A stretch of 64,000 nucleotides of DNA, taken from positions 1 through 64,000 of the forward strand of contig SFDE01000016.1 of assembly GCA_004558805.1 (NCBI GenBank), written 5' to 3'. Position 1 is the first letter of the stretch, and each line of letters opens with the position of its first letter. The DNA comes from Faecalibacterium prausnitzii. GTDB taxonomy: Bacteria; Bacillota; Clostridia; Oscillospirales; Ruminococcaceae. Below are positions 42,934 to 51,270 of this stretch, piece by piece. Under the pieces are notes generated by a model. The model made no database searches and was not told the DNA's origin. It worked only from the letters and a program-made list of their open reading frames with translations. The translations under genes and the position numbers were made by a program.

Positions 42934-44079
42934 TCACAGCTCAATCTTGCCAAAGCTGAAATCTGCAAAATCGTCCACCCGCTCGGTGCGCTTGGGTGCC
43001 ACCGGTGCGGCATTCTCTGCCTCACGGGGAGCGTAGGTGCGCTCCGGCACGCCGGAGGGACGGGGACCACGGTTAGCAGGACGACCACCGCTGCGGTAGC
43101 CGCCGCGATTGCCGCTCTGGGCACCACGGTCGGAGCGATTGCCGCTGCGATAACCGTCGTTGCTGCGGTTGCCGCCGGGACGGCGACCATTGCCCCGTCC
43201 GCCGCGGGGACGGCGCTCTCCGTAGGTGTTCTCGGTCTGGGCATCGGGAGCGGTGGAGTAGATGACCACACGGCGGTCACGACCCTCGCCCTTGCTCTCA
43301 CTGCGGACACCCTCCATCTTGCTGATGGCAGAGTGGATGATGCGGCGCTCGTAGGGATTCATGGGCTCCATGGCAAAGCTGCGACCGGTCTTGCGGACCT
43401 TTGCGCCAATGCGCTGTGCCAGCGCCGTCAGGTCGCTTTCCCGCTTATCCCGGTAGCCTGCCACATCCAGACCCAGCTTGATGTAGTCTCCTTCCAGACG
43501 GTTTGCCACCAGGCTTGCCAGATAAGAAAGGCTCTCCATGGTCTCGCCCCGGCGTCCGATGAGGGCGCCCAGCTTCTCTCCGTCCAGACGGATGATGGTT
43601 GCCTCGCCCTTCTGCACTGCGCTGAAGGTGACGTTCTCCACACCCATCAGGGCAATGACTTCCCGCAGATACTCCACGGCAGCCTTGACCTTGTTGTTTT
43701 CCTCGATGTTGATGGGGACCTCGGTCTCCTCTTCCTCTGCTGCCGGGGCTTCTGCCTCAACTGCAGCGGCTTCCGGCTCCTTTTCAGCCGCAGGCTGTTC
43801 CGGAGCTGGCTGTTCTGTCTCTGCCGGAGCAGCAGCCTCCGGGGCGGGAGCAGCGGGAGCTGCTTCCGGTGCCGGCTCCTGGACCGGGGCATCCGGCTCT
43901 TCCACGCTCACCTTCACCTTGGCAGGGGTGAGCTTCAGCCCCAGAAAACCAGTCTTCTGGGGCATTTCCAGCACTTCATAGCTGACGTTCATGTCATCGG
44001 TCTGCACACCCAGCAAGGCACAAGCCTTGGCGCGTGCTTCATCAACCGTCTTGCCGGTTGCTTCCTGCGTACGGATCAT
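42934..44079 (-). CDS. jag: RNA-binding protein Jag/KhpB with a Gly-Arg rich tail
   Basis: This 381-residue protein has a Jag-N domain (residues 1-55) and a long Pro/Ala/Glu-rich linker (about 60-125). A KH domain carries GEKLGALIGRRGET, and an R3H domain carries ERRIIHSAI. A C-terminal tail of about 90 residues is rich in Arg, Gly, Asn and Ser. KhpB binds RNA with KhpA and affects division and wall synthesis. The acidic linker and the RG tail together make it much longer than the Bacillus form (about 210 residues). It lies 15 bases downstream of yidC. Confidence 0.92.
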   Translation of the reverse strand: MIRTQEATGKTVDEARAKACALLGVQTDDMNVSYEVLEMPQKTGFLGLKLTPAKVKVSVEEPDAPVQEPAPEAAPAAPAPEAAAPAETEQPAPEQPAAEKEPEAAAVEAEAPAAEEEETEVPINIEENNKVKAAVEYLREVIALMGVENVTFSAVQKGEATIIRLDGEKLGALIGRRGETMESLSYLASLVANRLEGDYIKLGLDVAGYRDKRESDLTALAQRIGAKVRKTGRSFAMEPMNPYERRIIHSAISKMEGVRSESKGEGRDRRVVIYSTAPDAQTENTYGERRPRGGRGNGRRPGGNRSNDGYRSGNRSDRGAQSGNRGGYRSGGRPANRGPRPSGVPERTYAPREAENAAPVAPKRTERVDDFADFSFGKIEL

Positions 44080-44094
44080 AGCCGTTTTTCCTCC

Positions 44095-45180
44095 TTACTG
44101 TTCCGATTCCGGTTTGTCCTGCTTGTTCAGCTCGCACAGAGGGACGGTGCGCTCGTCCTTGTAGCGTTCTGCATCCAGCTGACGGGCATACTCCAGACGG
44201 CGCTTATTCATCTCGCTGGCGGAAAGGTTCTTCTCCACCACTTCGCCGGTCTTTTTGTCCACGACCCTCACGGTGGTGTCCTTCACGCCCCGCTTTTCCT
44301 GCTTGCGCTTTTCGGCGATCTGCGCCTCGATCTCCTGACGCATCTTCTCCGGGTCATAGAACTTGCGCATGACCTGGGTCTGCAAGGTCATAACGATATT
44401 GGAAATGACATAGTACAGAGAGAATGCCAGAGGATAGGTAAAGCAGAAGAACAGGTACAGCAGGGGCATCATGTACATGGTGAGCTTCATGCTGCCCTGC
44501 ATCTGCTGACCGGATGCTTTCATGGTGATGTGGGTAGACAGGAACATGGTGATCACCGACAGCAGCGGCAGCACCAGATCCAGAGACAGACCCAGCTTGG
44601 GGATCCGGGTCAGGTCGATGCCCAGGAAGTTCATGTGCTGGCTGAACTCGGTGATGACGTTGATCTGCTCTGCGGTAAAGCAGCCGATAACGCCGCTGTT
44701 GCCTGCCAGGATCTCAGCGATGATGTTGGTATCCCGGGTGATGGCGGTAAAGGAGATGCCGGCAGCAGTCAGTGCCTCGCCTGCGTTGGTCAGTGCAGCG
44801 GCACTGATGTGGAAGATCCGCTGCAGGGGGTTGTACACCACGCCGATAACGCCAAAGATCACCAGGAAGTTCAGCAGCATGGGCACACAGCCTGCCATGG
44901 GATTGTAGCCGTACTCCTGCTGCAGCTTGAGTATCTCTGCCTGCTGCTTTTCGGGCTTATCCTTGTACTTGTTCTGGATTTCCAGCATCATGGGCTGGAA
45001 TGCAGACATTTTTGCGGTACTCTTCTGCTGGATGAGCTGGAGGGGGATCTTCACGATGTTGATGAGCAGGGTGAAGAGGATAATGTCCCAGCCGTAATTG
45101 GGGATCAGCTTATAGATCCACTCCATCACATAGCCGAGAGGGGCGCTCAGGATGTAAAAGAAATTCATACCTCTGTCCAT
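44095..45180 (-). CDS. yidC: Membrane insertase YidC/Oxa1
   Basis: This 361-residue insertase has five membrane helices typical of Gram-positive YidC. Helix 1 is near the N-terminus. INIVKIPLQLIQQKSTAKMS and LLYLFFCFTYPLAFSLYYVI mark the substrate groove. A basic, charged tail of about 70 residues can contact the ribosome. It inserts small membrane proteins alone or with SecYEG. No lipobox is seen. The start MDRGMNFFY follows GGCGGGG. Confidence 0.94.
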   Translation of the reverse strand: MDRGMNFFYILSAPLGYVMEWIYKLIPNYGWDIILFTLLINIVKIPLQLIQQKSTAKMSAFQPMMLEIQNKYKDKPEKQQAEILKLQQEYGYNPMAGCVPMLLNFLVIFGVIGVVYNPLQRIFHISAAALTNAGEALTAAGISFTAITRDTNIIAEILAGNSGVIGCFTAEQINVITEFSQHMNFLGIDLTRIPKLGLSLDLVLPLLSVITMFLSTHITMKASGQQMQGSMKLTMYMMPLLYLFFCFTYPLAFSLYYVISNIVMTLQTQVMRKFYDPEKMRQEIEAQIAEKRKQEKRGVKDTTVRVVDKKTGEVVEKNLSASEMNKRRLEYARQLDAERYKDERTVPLCELNKQDKPESEQ

Positions 45181-45262
45181 TCTGCCCCGCCTGTGGCACG
45201 GGACCTGTTATTTTTTATCGTAGGACACGCCGCCCACAGTTCGCCGCGTCACAAGAAGCAGG

Positions 45263-45577
45263 TTACTTTTCCACCTTTTTCTGCCGCCGGGTGGAAAACA
45301 GCCGGGAAGGATAGAGCACCCGCTTGGGGTTTTTCCATCTTCCGGCATCCGGCACCGGGTCAAAGCCCCACTTTCCGAGGGGGTTGCACCGGGCAATGCG
45401 CCATGCCCCCAGCAGGATGCCCTTGAGGCAGCCGTGGGTCATGATCGCCTGTATGGTGTAGTTGCTGCAGCTGGGGGTAAACCGGCAGCTGCGCCCGATC
45501 CAGGGGCTGAGGGTATGCTGATAGATCCGGATGGGCACGCACAGCGCCCTGCGGCAGCTGCGCTGGAACCGGTTCAT
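45263..45577 (-). CDS. yidD: Membrane protein insertion efficiency factor YidD
   Basis: This 104-residue protein carries the YidD signature IRIYQHTLSPWIGRSCRFTP, then SCSNYTIQAIMTHGCLKGIL and RIARCNPLGKWGFDPVP. It assists YidC. The ATG overlaps the rnpA stop (ATGA). Confidence 0.95.
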   Translation of the reverse strand: MNRFQRSCRRALCVPIRIYQHTLSPWIGRSCRFTPSCSNYTIQAIMTHGCLKGILLGAWRIARCNPLGKWGFDPVPDAGRWKNPKRVLYPSRLFSTRRQKKVEK

Positions 45578-45978
45578 TCCCCTTCCGGCTTCTTTTTCTT
45601 TGCCGGGGGAAGGGTGGCGGGGGGCGGTGCATCCGGACGCTTTGCCTTGTCCGGCAGACCTGCCTGGGCAAACAGCTTTGCCACCACGCTGCTGAGCTGC
45701 CAGCTCTTGAGGCGGGGGGTCATGCCCCGCGCCACGAATACCAGATCGTAACCGCCGATGTTGTAGTCCAGATGCTCATCGATCGCCGCCTTCATTACGC
45801 GGCGGGCACGGTTGCGCTGCACGGCGTGCCCGATCTTTTTGGTGGCGGTAAGACCCACCCGGGTGTTTCTGCCCCGGGTCTTCAGCACATACATCACCAG
45901 TGCCGGGTTTACATAGGACTTGCCGCGGGCGTATACCCTGCCAAACTCGCTGTTGCGGCGGATGGGACGATAGCGCAC
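45574..45978 (-). CDS. rnpA: Ribonuclease P protein component
   Basis: This 134-residue basic protein binds RNase P RNA and helps trim tRNA 5' ends. RNRARRVMKAAIDEHL is the conserved RNR motif. The GTG at 45978 is the best start because AAAGGAGG lies 10 bases upstream. The tail is rich in Pro and Lys. Confidence 0.93.
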   Translation of the reverse strand: MRYRPIRRNSEFGRVYARGKSYVNPALVMYVLKTRGRNTRVGLTATKKIGHAVQRNRARRVMKAAIDEHLDYNIGGYDLVFVARGMTPRLKSWQLSSVVAKLFAQAGLPDKAKRPDAPPPATLPPAKKKKPEGE

Positions 45979-46032
45979 GGTTCCGGCGCCTCCTTTCGGT
46001 TTTGCCAAGTGCAGAAGCTGCACTCTTTAGCC

Positions 46033-46061
46033 AGTATATCAAAAAATTTTCTACTTTGAAA
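46033..46061 (-). promoter_or_regulatory. Promoter of the rnpA operon
   Basis: TTTCAA (46061-46056), 17 bases and TATACT (46038-46033) on the minus strand, between rpmH and rnpA. Confidence 0.65.
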
Positions 46062-46142
46062 GCCCACAGATGCCTTTTTGCAAAAAAATCTTCCGCTCCT
46101 GCTGTCAAAAGCGGGACAGCTGCTTCCGGCAGGGCATTGTGC

Positions 46143-46183
46143 AGAAAATAAAATAAGACCGCCAATCCAATATCAGCGGTCTT
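46143..46183 (-). terminator. Terminator of rpmH
   Basis: The stem AAGACCGC/GCGGTCTT is followed by ATTTTATTTT on the minus strand. Confidence 0.7.
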
Positions 46184-46231
46184 TTCTGCGCATATTCATT
46201 TCTGCGCCGGACTCCGTCATAGAAACCGGAA

Positions 46232-46333
46232 TCAGACAGTCAGGCTCTTGCGGCCCTTTGCACGGCGAGCATTGATGACCTTGCGGCCGTTCTTGGTGCT
46301 CATGCGGGTCAGAAAGCCATGAACTTCCTCCAA
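46232..46333 (-). CDS. rpmH: Ribosomal protein bL34, 5' end missing or unresolved
   Basis: The last two thirds of bL34 are perfect: VHGFLTRMSTKNGRKVINAR, then RAKGRKSLTV and stop. The usual N-terminal part (about 15 residues of the MKRTYQPKKRxRKK type) is absent. Upstream in frame the sequence reads KPVPILEE, with no ATG or GTG. The interval shown begins at an in-frame TTG without a ribosome site. A good GGAGGA (46327-46332) lies 6 bases before an ATG in the wrong frame. The first in-frame ATG would give only 23 residues (MSTKNGRKV...). The promoter is less than 30 bases upstream, so the missing part cannot lie further out. This suggests a small deletion, an error in the sequence or a very unusual start. 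Confidence 0.65.
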   Translation of the reverse strand: MEEVHGFLTRMSTKNGRKVINARRAKGRKSLTV

Positions 46334-46358
46334 AATGGGGACAGGCTTGCAATTCAAC

Positions 46359-46388
46359 AGTATATCGCACAGTATGGCGTTCTGTCAA
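46359..46388 (-). promoter_or_regulatory. Promoter of rpmH
   Basis: TTGACA (46388-46383), 18 bases and TATACT (46364-46359) on the minus strand. Confidence 0.8.
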
Positions 46389-46464
46389 GCGTTTTTTTCG
46401 CTTTCCTGCAAACTTTTTTGTGAAAAGATTTTCAACTTTTTCACCATTTTGCCGTGGAAAACTT

Positions 46465-46505
46465 TTTTCCACAAGATATTGTGGCTTTTTGTCCCCTTAT
46501 CCACA
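46465..46505 (+). other. DnaA boxes upstream of dnaA (oriC, left part)
   Basis: TTTTCCACA (46465-46473, one mismatch) and a perfect TTATCCACA (46497-46505) lie between rpmH and dnaA. Further GTGGAAAA-like sequences surround them in an AT-rich stretch. Confidence 0.75.
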
Positions 46506-46555
46506 ACGGCAAAAGGGCGGCTTTTTTTATGTATTATAAATTACATTATAGAATG

Positions 46556-46584
46556 TGGACGCACAGGGATTTTTGTGGTATACT
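46556..46584 (+). promoter_or_regulatory. Promoter of dnaA
   Basis: TGGACG (46556-46561), 17 bases and TATACT (46579-46584), with TGG before the -10 box. DnaA boxes lie just upstream, so autoregulation is likely. Confidence 0.65.
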
Positions 46585-46633
46585 AGCCTGGTATCAGCAG
46601 CATTGTTGAAAACTTCAATGGAGTGGATGTTTT

Positions 46634-47956
46634 ATGGATTCTTTCAAGGATGTTTTAGAGGCGGCACAGGCGTACTGCAAGACTCAGATGGCAGAGCCGA
46701 CCTACAATCTCTATATCGACGGACTGGAACCCATCAGTTTCGAGGATTCCAGCCATATCACCCTGTCGGTGCGCAACGACTTCATCTGCAAGATCGTCAC
46801 CGACCGCTACCTCGGTCTGCTCAAAGAGGCATTCAAGACCGTGCTGGGCTTTGACGTGGACATCACTCTGGTGGTGCCCAGCACCCCGCCCCACGAGGTA
46901 GTGCTGGCGCAGCAGTACGAGGCAAACCCCGCCTCCCCTCAGGGCAACTACGAATTCACCTTTGAGAACTTCATCAAGGGACCTTCCAACCAGTTTGCCT
47001 TTGCTGCGGCGCAGGCTGTGGCGGCAAACCCTTCCGGAGCATACAACCCCCTGTTCATCTACGGTGGTTCCGGACTGGGTAAGACCCATCTGCTCACCGC
47101 CATCCAGACCGAGATCAAACGCACCCACCCCGATTTCGTCATCATGTACGTTACCTGCGAGCAGTTCACCAATGAGCTGATCGCCGCCATCCGCGCCGGC
47201 AGCACCGAGGACTTCCGCATGAAGTACCGGGTGGCAGACCTGCTGCTGGTGGACGATATCCAGTTCATCGCTGGCAAGGAGTCTACTCAGGAAGAATTCT
47301 TCCACACCTTCAACTCCCTCCACGATGCCCACAAGCAGATCGTCATCGCCTCCGATCGTCCCGCCAAGGAGATCAAGAGCCTGGAAGAGCGTCTGCGGAC
47401 CCGCTTTGAGTGGGGTCTTACCGCCGATGTGCAGCCGCCGGATTTTGAGACCCGGGTGGCGATCGTAAAGCGCAAGGCAGAGCTGCTGCATCTGGACCTG
47501 CCGGAGGACGTGGCAGAGTTCATTGCCAATCACCTGAAGAACAACATCCGCCAGCTGGAAGGCGCCGTGAAGAAGCTCAACGCCTACTACATGCTGGAGG
47601 GCATCCAGCCGGTGATCAGCGTGGCGCAGAACGCCATCAAGGACATCCTCAACGAGACCCAGCCGGTACCGGTGACCATCGAGAAGATCATCGGCGAGGT
47701 GTCCCGCACCTTCAACGTCTCCCCGGCAGACATCCGGGGCACCAAACGCAACGCCAACGTTGCCTCCGCACGCCGGGTCGCCATCTACATCCTGCGGGAA
47801 GTCACCGGCATGAGCATGGAGGAGATTGGTCGGGAGTTCTCCGGACGGGACCATTCCACCATCGTCTACTCCCTCAAGACCATGGAGCGGGATATGAAGA
47901 ACGACCAGCACCTGCGGGAGACCGTCAGCGACATCATCAAAAACGTCAAGGCGTGA
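46634..47956 (+). CDS. dnaA: Chromosomal replication initiator DnaA
   Basis: This 440-residue protein has the N-terminal DnaB-interaction domain and a short linker. The AAA+ core carries Walker A GGSGLGKTHLL and Walker B LLLVDDIQF. The DNA-binding domain carries the signature GRDHSTIVYSLKTME. It opens oriC. The ATG follows GGAGTGG. It is the first gene of the rightward origin operon. Confidence 0.97.
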   Translation: MDSFKDVLEAAQAYCKTQMAEPTYNLYIDGLEPISFEDSSHITLSVRNDFICKIVTDRYLGLLKEAFKTVLGFDVDITLVVPSTPPHEVVLAQQYEANPASPQGNYEFTFENFIKGPSNQFAFAAAQAVAANPSGAYNPLFIYGGSGLGKTHLLTAIQTEIKRTHPDFVIMYVTCEQFTNELIAAIRAGSTEDFRMKYRVADLLLVDDIQFIAGKESTQEEFFHTFNSLHDAHKQIVIASDRPAKEIKSLEERLRTRFEWGLTADVQPPDFETRVAIVKRKAELLHLDLPEDVAEFIANHLKNNIRQLEGAVKKLNAYYMLEGIQPVISVAQNAIKDILNETQPVPVTIEKIIGEVSRTFNVSPADIRGTKRNANVASARRVAIYILREVTGMSMEEIGREFSGRDHSTIVYSLKTMERDMKNDQHLRETVSDIIKNVKA

Positions 47957-48352
47957 CCACCCGCCCGGCAGCAAAAGTACTACTCTTTTTGAGGGCAAAA
48001 CCCAAAATATGGGGAGAAAATGGAACAAAAAGCGGAAAATCAACCCACATCTTGTGGTAAACGGAGGTATCTTTCCACACTTTCCACCGAGTTTTCAACA
48101 TTTAATTTAATCTTTCCACACCGGCTGTGGAAAGAAGATCTCCTTCCCACAATTCAACATTTCTTTCACAACACATTCACAACACCGTGGAAACCCTTCT
48201 CCCCGCATCCCGCCAAGACTTTTCCGAGTTTTCCACAAGTTCCCCACCCCCTACTACGGTTACTACAACAAGTTCAATATCATAGACAGATCCGGCAACA
48301 GAGAAATATCCCGGAGCAACCGGTCCTGTGAACAAAAAGGAGAGAATTTGTT
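47957..48352 (+). other. Replication origin oriC, dnaA-dnaN intergenic region
   Basis: This non-coding, AT-rich gap has many DnaA-box-like sequences. CTTTCCACA occurs at 48071-48079. Two 10-base arms, TCTTTCCACA and its complement (48111-48120 and 48126-48135), carry two boxes facing each other. TTTTCCACA is at 48229-48237. The last is followed by a C-rich stretch and then CTACTACGGTTACTAC (48251-48266), whose complement gives DnaA-trio-like GAT triplets. The order box, GC patch, trios matches the Bacillus unwinding element. Confidence 0.85.
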
Positions 48353-49459
48353 TTGAATATTATCTGCGATAAGACCCTTCTCAGCGCTGCCATCGACGGC
48401 GTTTCCAAGGCAGTCACCATGCGGTCGGCGATCCCTGTGCTGGAAGGCATCCTGCTAAAGGCAGAAGGTTTTCAGCTGACCCTTACGGGCTACGACCTGG
48501 AAATGGGCATCGTCACCACCATTGAGGCTAATGTAAAAGAACCCGGCGAAATCGTGCTGAATGCAAAACTCCTCAGCAGCATGGTGAGCCGGATGCCCTC
48601 CGGTCAGATCTCCATCCACTCGGCAGAAAACGGCAAGACCACCATCCAGAGCGGCGTAGCACAGTTTGAGATCCAGTCCATGGCAGCCACCGATTTCCCG
48701 GAACTGCCCAATACCGGTGCCGAGGAAACTCTGACCATCAAGACCGGAGTGCTGCGGGATATGATCGACCGCACCCTGTACGCCGTAAGCCAGGACGAGA
48801 AAAAACCTGCCCACACCGGCGAACTTTTTGAGATCCAGCCGGATAAACTCACGGTGGTGGCATTGGACGGCTACCGCCTTGCTATTGTGGAGCGTCCCGT
48901 CACCGCCGTGAAGGACATCCGCATCATCGTGCCCAGCAAGACCATGAACGAAGTGTCCCACCTCCTTGCCAACGACGACGAAGAGCTGGTGCACATCTCC
49001 GCCAACCGCCGCTATGTGGTGTTCACTACCGCCGGCTACACCATCATGAGCCGTCTCATCGAGGGCGAGTTCCTGAACTACCGCAACGTGATCCCCAATG
49101 GCAGCCGTACCCAGGTGACCATCAACACCAAGGAGTTCATTGAGATCATCGAGCGCGCTTCGCTGATTATTACAGAGCGTTTAAAGAATCCCCTCCGCAT
49201 TTCCTTTACAGAGGGTAAAGTTGTTGTGCGCTGCCAGACCAATCTGGGTCGGGTGGTGGATGAGTTCAATGCCCGGTGCGAGGGTGAGGAAGTGGAGATC
49301 GGCTTCAACAACCGCTATCTGCTGGACGCTCTGCGGAATGCCCGCACCGAGCAGGTCCGCATGGAGATCAGCGGACCGCTGAGTCCGGTGAAGGTGCTGC
49401 CGGAAGAGGGCAATGATTTCCTCTATCTTGTGCTGCCGGTGCGGTTCAAAAACGACTAA
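48353..49459 (+). CDS. dnaN: DNA polymerase III sliding clamp (beta subunit)
   Basis: This 368-residue protein has three clamp domains of about 120 residues each. The ending LPVRFKND, with a preceding VKVLPEEGNDFLYLVL, is typical. The start is TTG at 48353 (MNIICDKTLLS), behind AAAAAGGAGAG. No ATG is available nearby, so TTG may lower translation. Confidence 0.95.
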   Translation: MNIICDKTLLSAAIDGVSKAVTMRSAIPVLEGILLKAEGFQLTLTGYDLEMGIVTTIEANVKEPGEIVLNAKLLSSMVSRMPSGQISIHSAENGKTTIQSGVAQFEIQSMAATDFPELPNTGAEETLTIKTGVLRDMIDRTLYAVSQDEKKPAHTGELFEIQPDKLTVVALDGYRLAIVERPVTAVKDIRIIVPSKTMNEVSHLLANDDEELVHISANRRYVVFTTAGYTIMSRLIEGEFLNYRNVIPNGSRTQVTINTKEFIEIIERASLIITERLKNPLRISFTEGKVVVRCQTNLGRVVDEFNARCEGEEVEIGFNNRYLLDALRNARTEQVRMEISGPLSPVKVLPEEGNDFLYLVLPVRFKND

Positions 49460-49472
49460 GGGAGGATATTTT

Positions 49473-49688
49473 ATGCAGAAGATCCTGATCCATACCGAAT
49501 TTATCAAGTTGGATGCTCTGCTGAAGTACGCCGGACTCTGCGAGACCGGCGGTGAGGCAAAGGAGCTGGTGCAGGGCGGTGCCGTGAAGCTGAACGGCGA
49601 GGTCTGCACCATGCGGGGCAAAAAATGTGTGCCCGGCGATGTGATCGAACTGGAGGGGCAGTCCGTGGAAGTGGGGCAGGGCAGATAA
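49473..49688 (+). CDS. yaaA: S4-domain RNA-binding protein YaaA
   Basis: This 71-residue protein is a single S4 domain (IKLDALLKYAGLCETGGEAK, then VKLNGEVCTMRGKKC). It sits between dnaN and recF as in most Firmicutes and is thought to take part in ribosome assembly. The ATG lies behind GGGAGG. It abuts recF with no gap. Confidence 0.93.
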   Translation: MQKILIHTEFIKLDALLKYAGLCETGGEAKELVQGGAVKLNGEVCTMRGKKCVPGDVIELEGQSVEVGQGR

Positions 49689-50810
49689 ATGCGCCTGCTT
49701 TCTCTGGAAGTCCGGAACTACCGAAACATCGAGACGGCACAGCTGCAGCCCGGCAGAGAACTTACGGTGATCTGCGGCAACAACGGACAGGGCAAGACCA
49801 ACCTGCTGGAAGCGATCTGGCTGCTGACCGGGGGCAAAAGCTTTCGGGGCGGCAAGGACGCCGAGCTTGTGCGCCGGGGGGAGACCTTTGCGGTGCTGGA
49901 GGCAGTGACCCAGCGCACCCGGCAGGAAGATCAGGAGCCGGACGACCCCGCCCGAGTCCGCATGACAGTGGGCACGCCGGACGCACCCCGCCCCGGACGG
50001 TATGCCAGTGTCAACGGGGCAGCGCCGAAGCGTGCCGCCTCCCTTGCTGGCAGCTTTCCTGCGGTGGTCTTTGACCCCGGGCACCTGAGCCTTGTAAAAG
50101 GGGCGCCGGAGGGCAGACGCCGGTTTCTGGATGCGGCACTGTGTCAGCTGTATCCCGGCTACCTTGCCACCTACCGCAGGTATGTCCGCACTCTGCAGCA
50201 GAAAAATGCGCTGCTGCGGCATTCTGCTGCCGGAAAAGAGCGCCCCTATGCAGAAAAATGCGCTCTGCTGGAGGTGCTGAATGTGGAGCTTGCCGCACTG
50301 GGGGAGATGATCCAGAAGCGGCGGCGGGAATATCTTGCCCTGCTGGCTCCCCTTGCCTGCGCCAACTACGCCGACCTGTCCCACGGGGCGGAGCGGATGG
50401 CGGTGCGGTATGCGGCACAGTTTGAGCCCGGCGGTCTTGCCGCTCTTTTGAAGCAGCGGCAGGATCAGGAGCTCTGTGCCGGACAGAGCCTGTGCGGCAT
50501 CCACCGGGAAGACGTGGAGCTGCTGCTGGATGACCAGCCCGCAAAGGTGTTTGCCAGTCAGGGACAGCAGCGCAGCGTGGTGCTGAGCCTGAAGATGGCG
50601 GAGGCGGCGGCAGCTGCCCGGATCACCGGGGAACACCCGGTGCTTTTGCTGGATGACGTGCTCAGCGAGCTGGACGAGGGGCGCAAGCAGTATCTGCTGA
50701 CCCGCATGAAGGAAAAGCAGACCTTTGTGACCAGCTGCGATGACACCGCCTTCCTCAAGACCGACGGCGAGGTATACCGCATGGACGGCGGCGTACTGAA
50801 CAAGGTCTGA
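49689..50810 (+). CDS. recF: DNA replication and repair protein RecF
   Basis: This 373-residue SMC-like ATPase has Walker A GNNGQGKTNLLEAI, the signature region SQGQQRSVVLSLKMAEA and Walker B PVLLLDDVLSELDE. It helps load RecA at single-strand gaps. Its ATG is the next base after the yaaA stop. Confidence 0.95.
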   Translation: MRLLSLEVRNYRNIETAQLQPGRELTVICGNNGQGKTNLLEAIWLLTGGKSFRGGKDAELVRRGETFAVLEAVTQRTRQEDQEPDDPARVRMTVGTPDAPRPGRYASVNGAAPKRAASLAGSFPAVVFDPGHLSLVKGAPEGRRRFLDAALCQLYPGYLATYRRYVRTLQQKNALLRHSAAGKERPYAEKCALLEVLNVELAALGEMIQKRRREYLALLAPLACANYADLSHGAERMAVRYAAQFEPGGLAALLKQRQDQELCAGQSLCGIHREDVELLLDDQPAKVFASQGQQRSVVLSLKMAEAAAAARITGEHPVLLLDDVLSELDEGRKQYLLTRMKEKQTFVTSCDDTAFLKTDGEVYRMDGGVLNKV

Positions 50811-50899
50811 ACACATGGAAAAATGATGCAGATAGGAATGTATAAAATGCAATCCAAAGGCTGCATATACAGGGGATATCGGGAAGGATATAATACGAA

Positions 50900-51154
50900 A
50901 TGTATATTCATCTGGGACGGGACTACGTCCTCAACGACCGGGACATCATCGGTATCTTCAATCTGGAGACCACCACCATCTCCCCCCGTGGGCGGGAGTT
51001 TCTGAACTATGCCCAGAAAAACGGGGCGGTGGTGAGCCTTTCGGACGAGCTGCCCCAGAGTTATGTTCTGGCAGATGCACCGGTGGATACGGTGTATCTT
51101 TCCGAGCTGTCCAGCGCAGCGCTGCGGCGCAGAGCGGAACAGATGATCCGCTGA
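50900..51154 (+). CDS. remB: DUF370 protein RemB
   Basis: This 84-residue protein (MYIHLGRDYVLNDRDIIGIF, then LETTTISPRGREFL) is the RemB/YaaB family seen between recF and gyrB in Firmicutes. RemA, a relative, activates biofilm matrix genes. The role of RemB is less clear. The ATG follows AAGGA at a somewhat long distance. Confidence 0.92.
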   Translation: MYIHLGRDYVLNDRDIIGIFNLETTTISPRGREFLNYAQKNGAVVSLSDELPQSYVLADAPVDTVYLSELSSAALRRRAEQMIR

Positions 51155-51270
51155 CCTGCCGGAGAAACGCTCCGGATCCATATGACATGACACCGGACCC
51201 GGCAGATGCCGGCGTCTTACCCCATAGATCGAGGGATTATCAAACAAATACTGACAAAGGGAGAAAGGAA

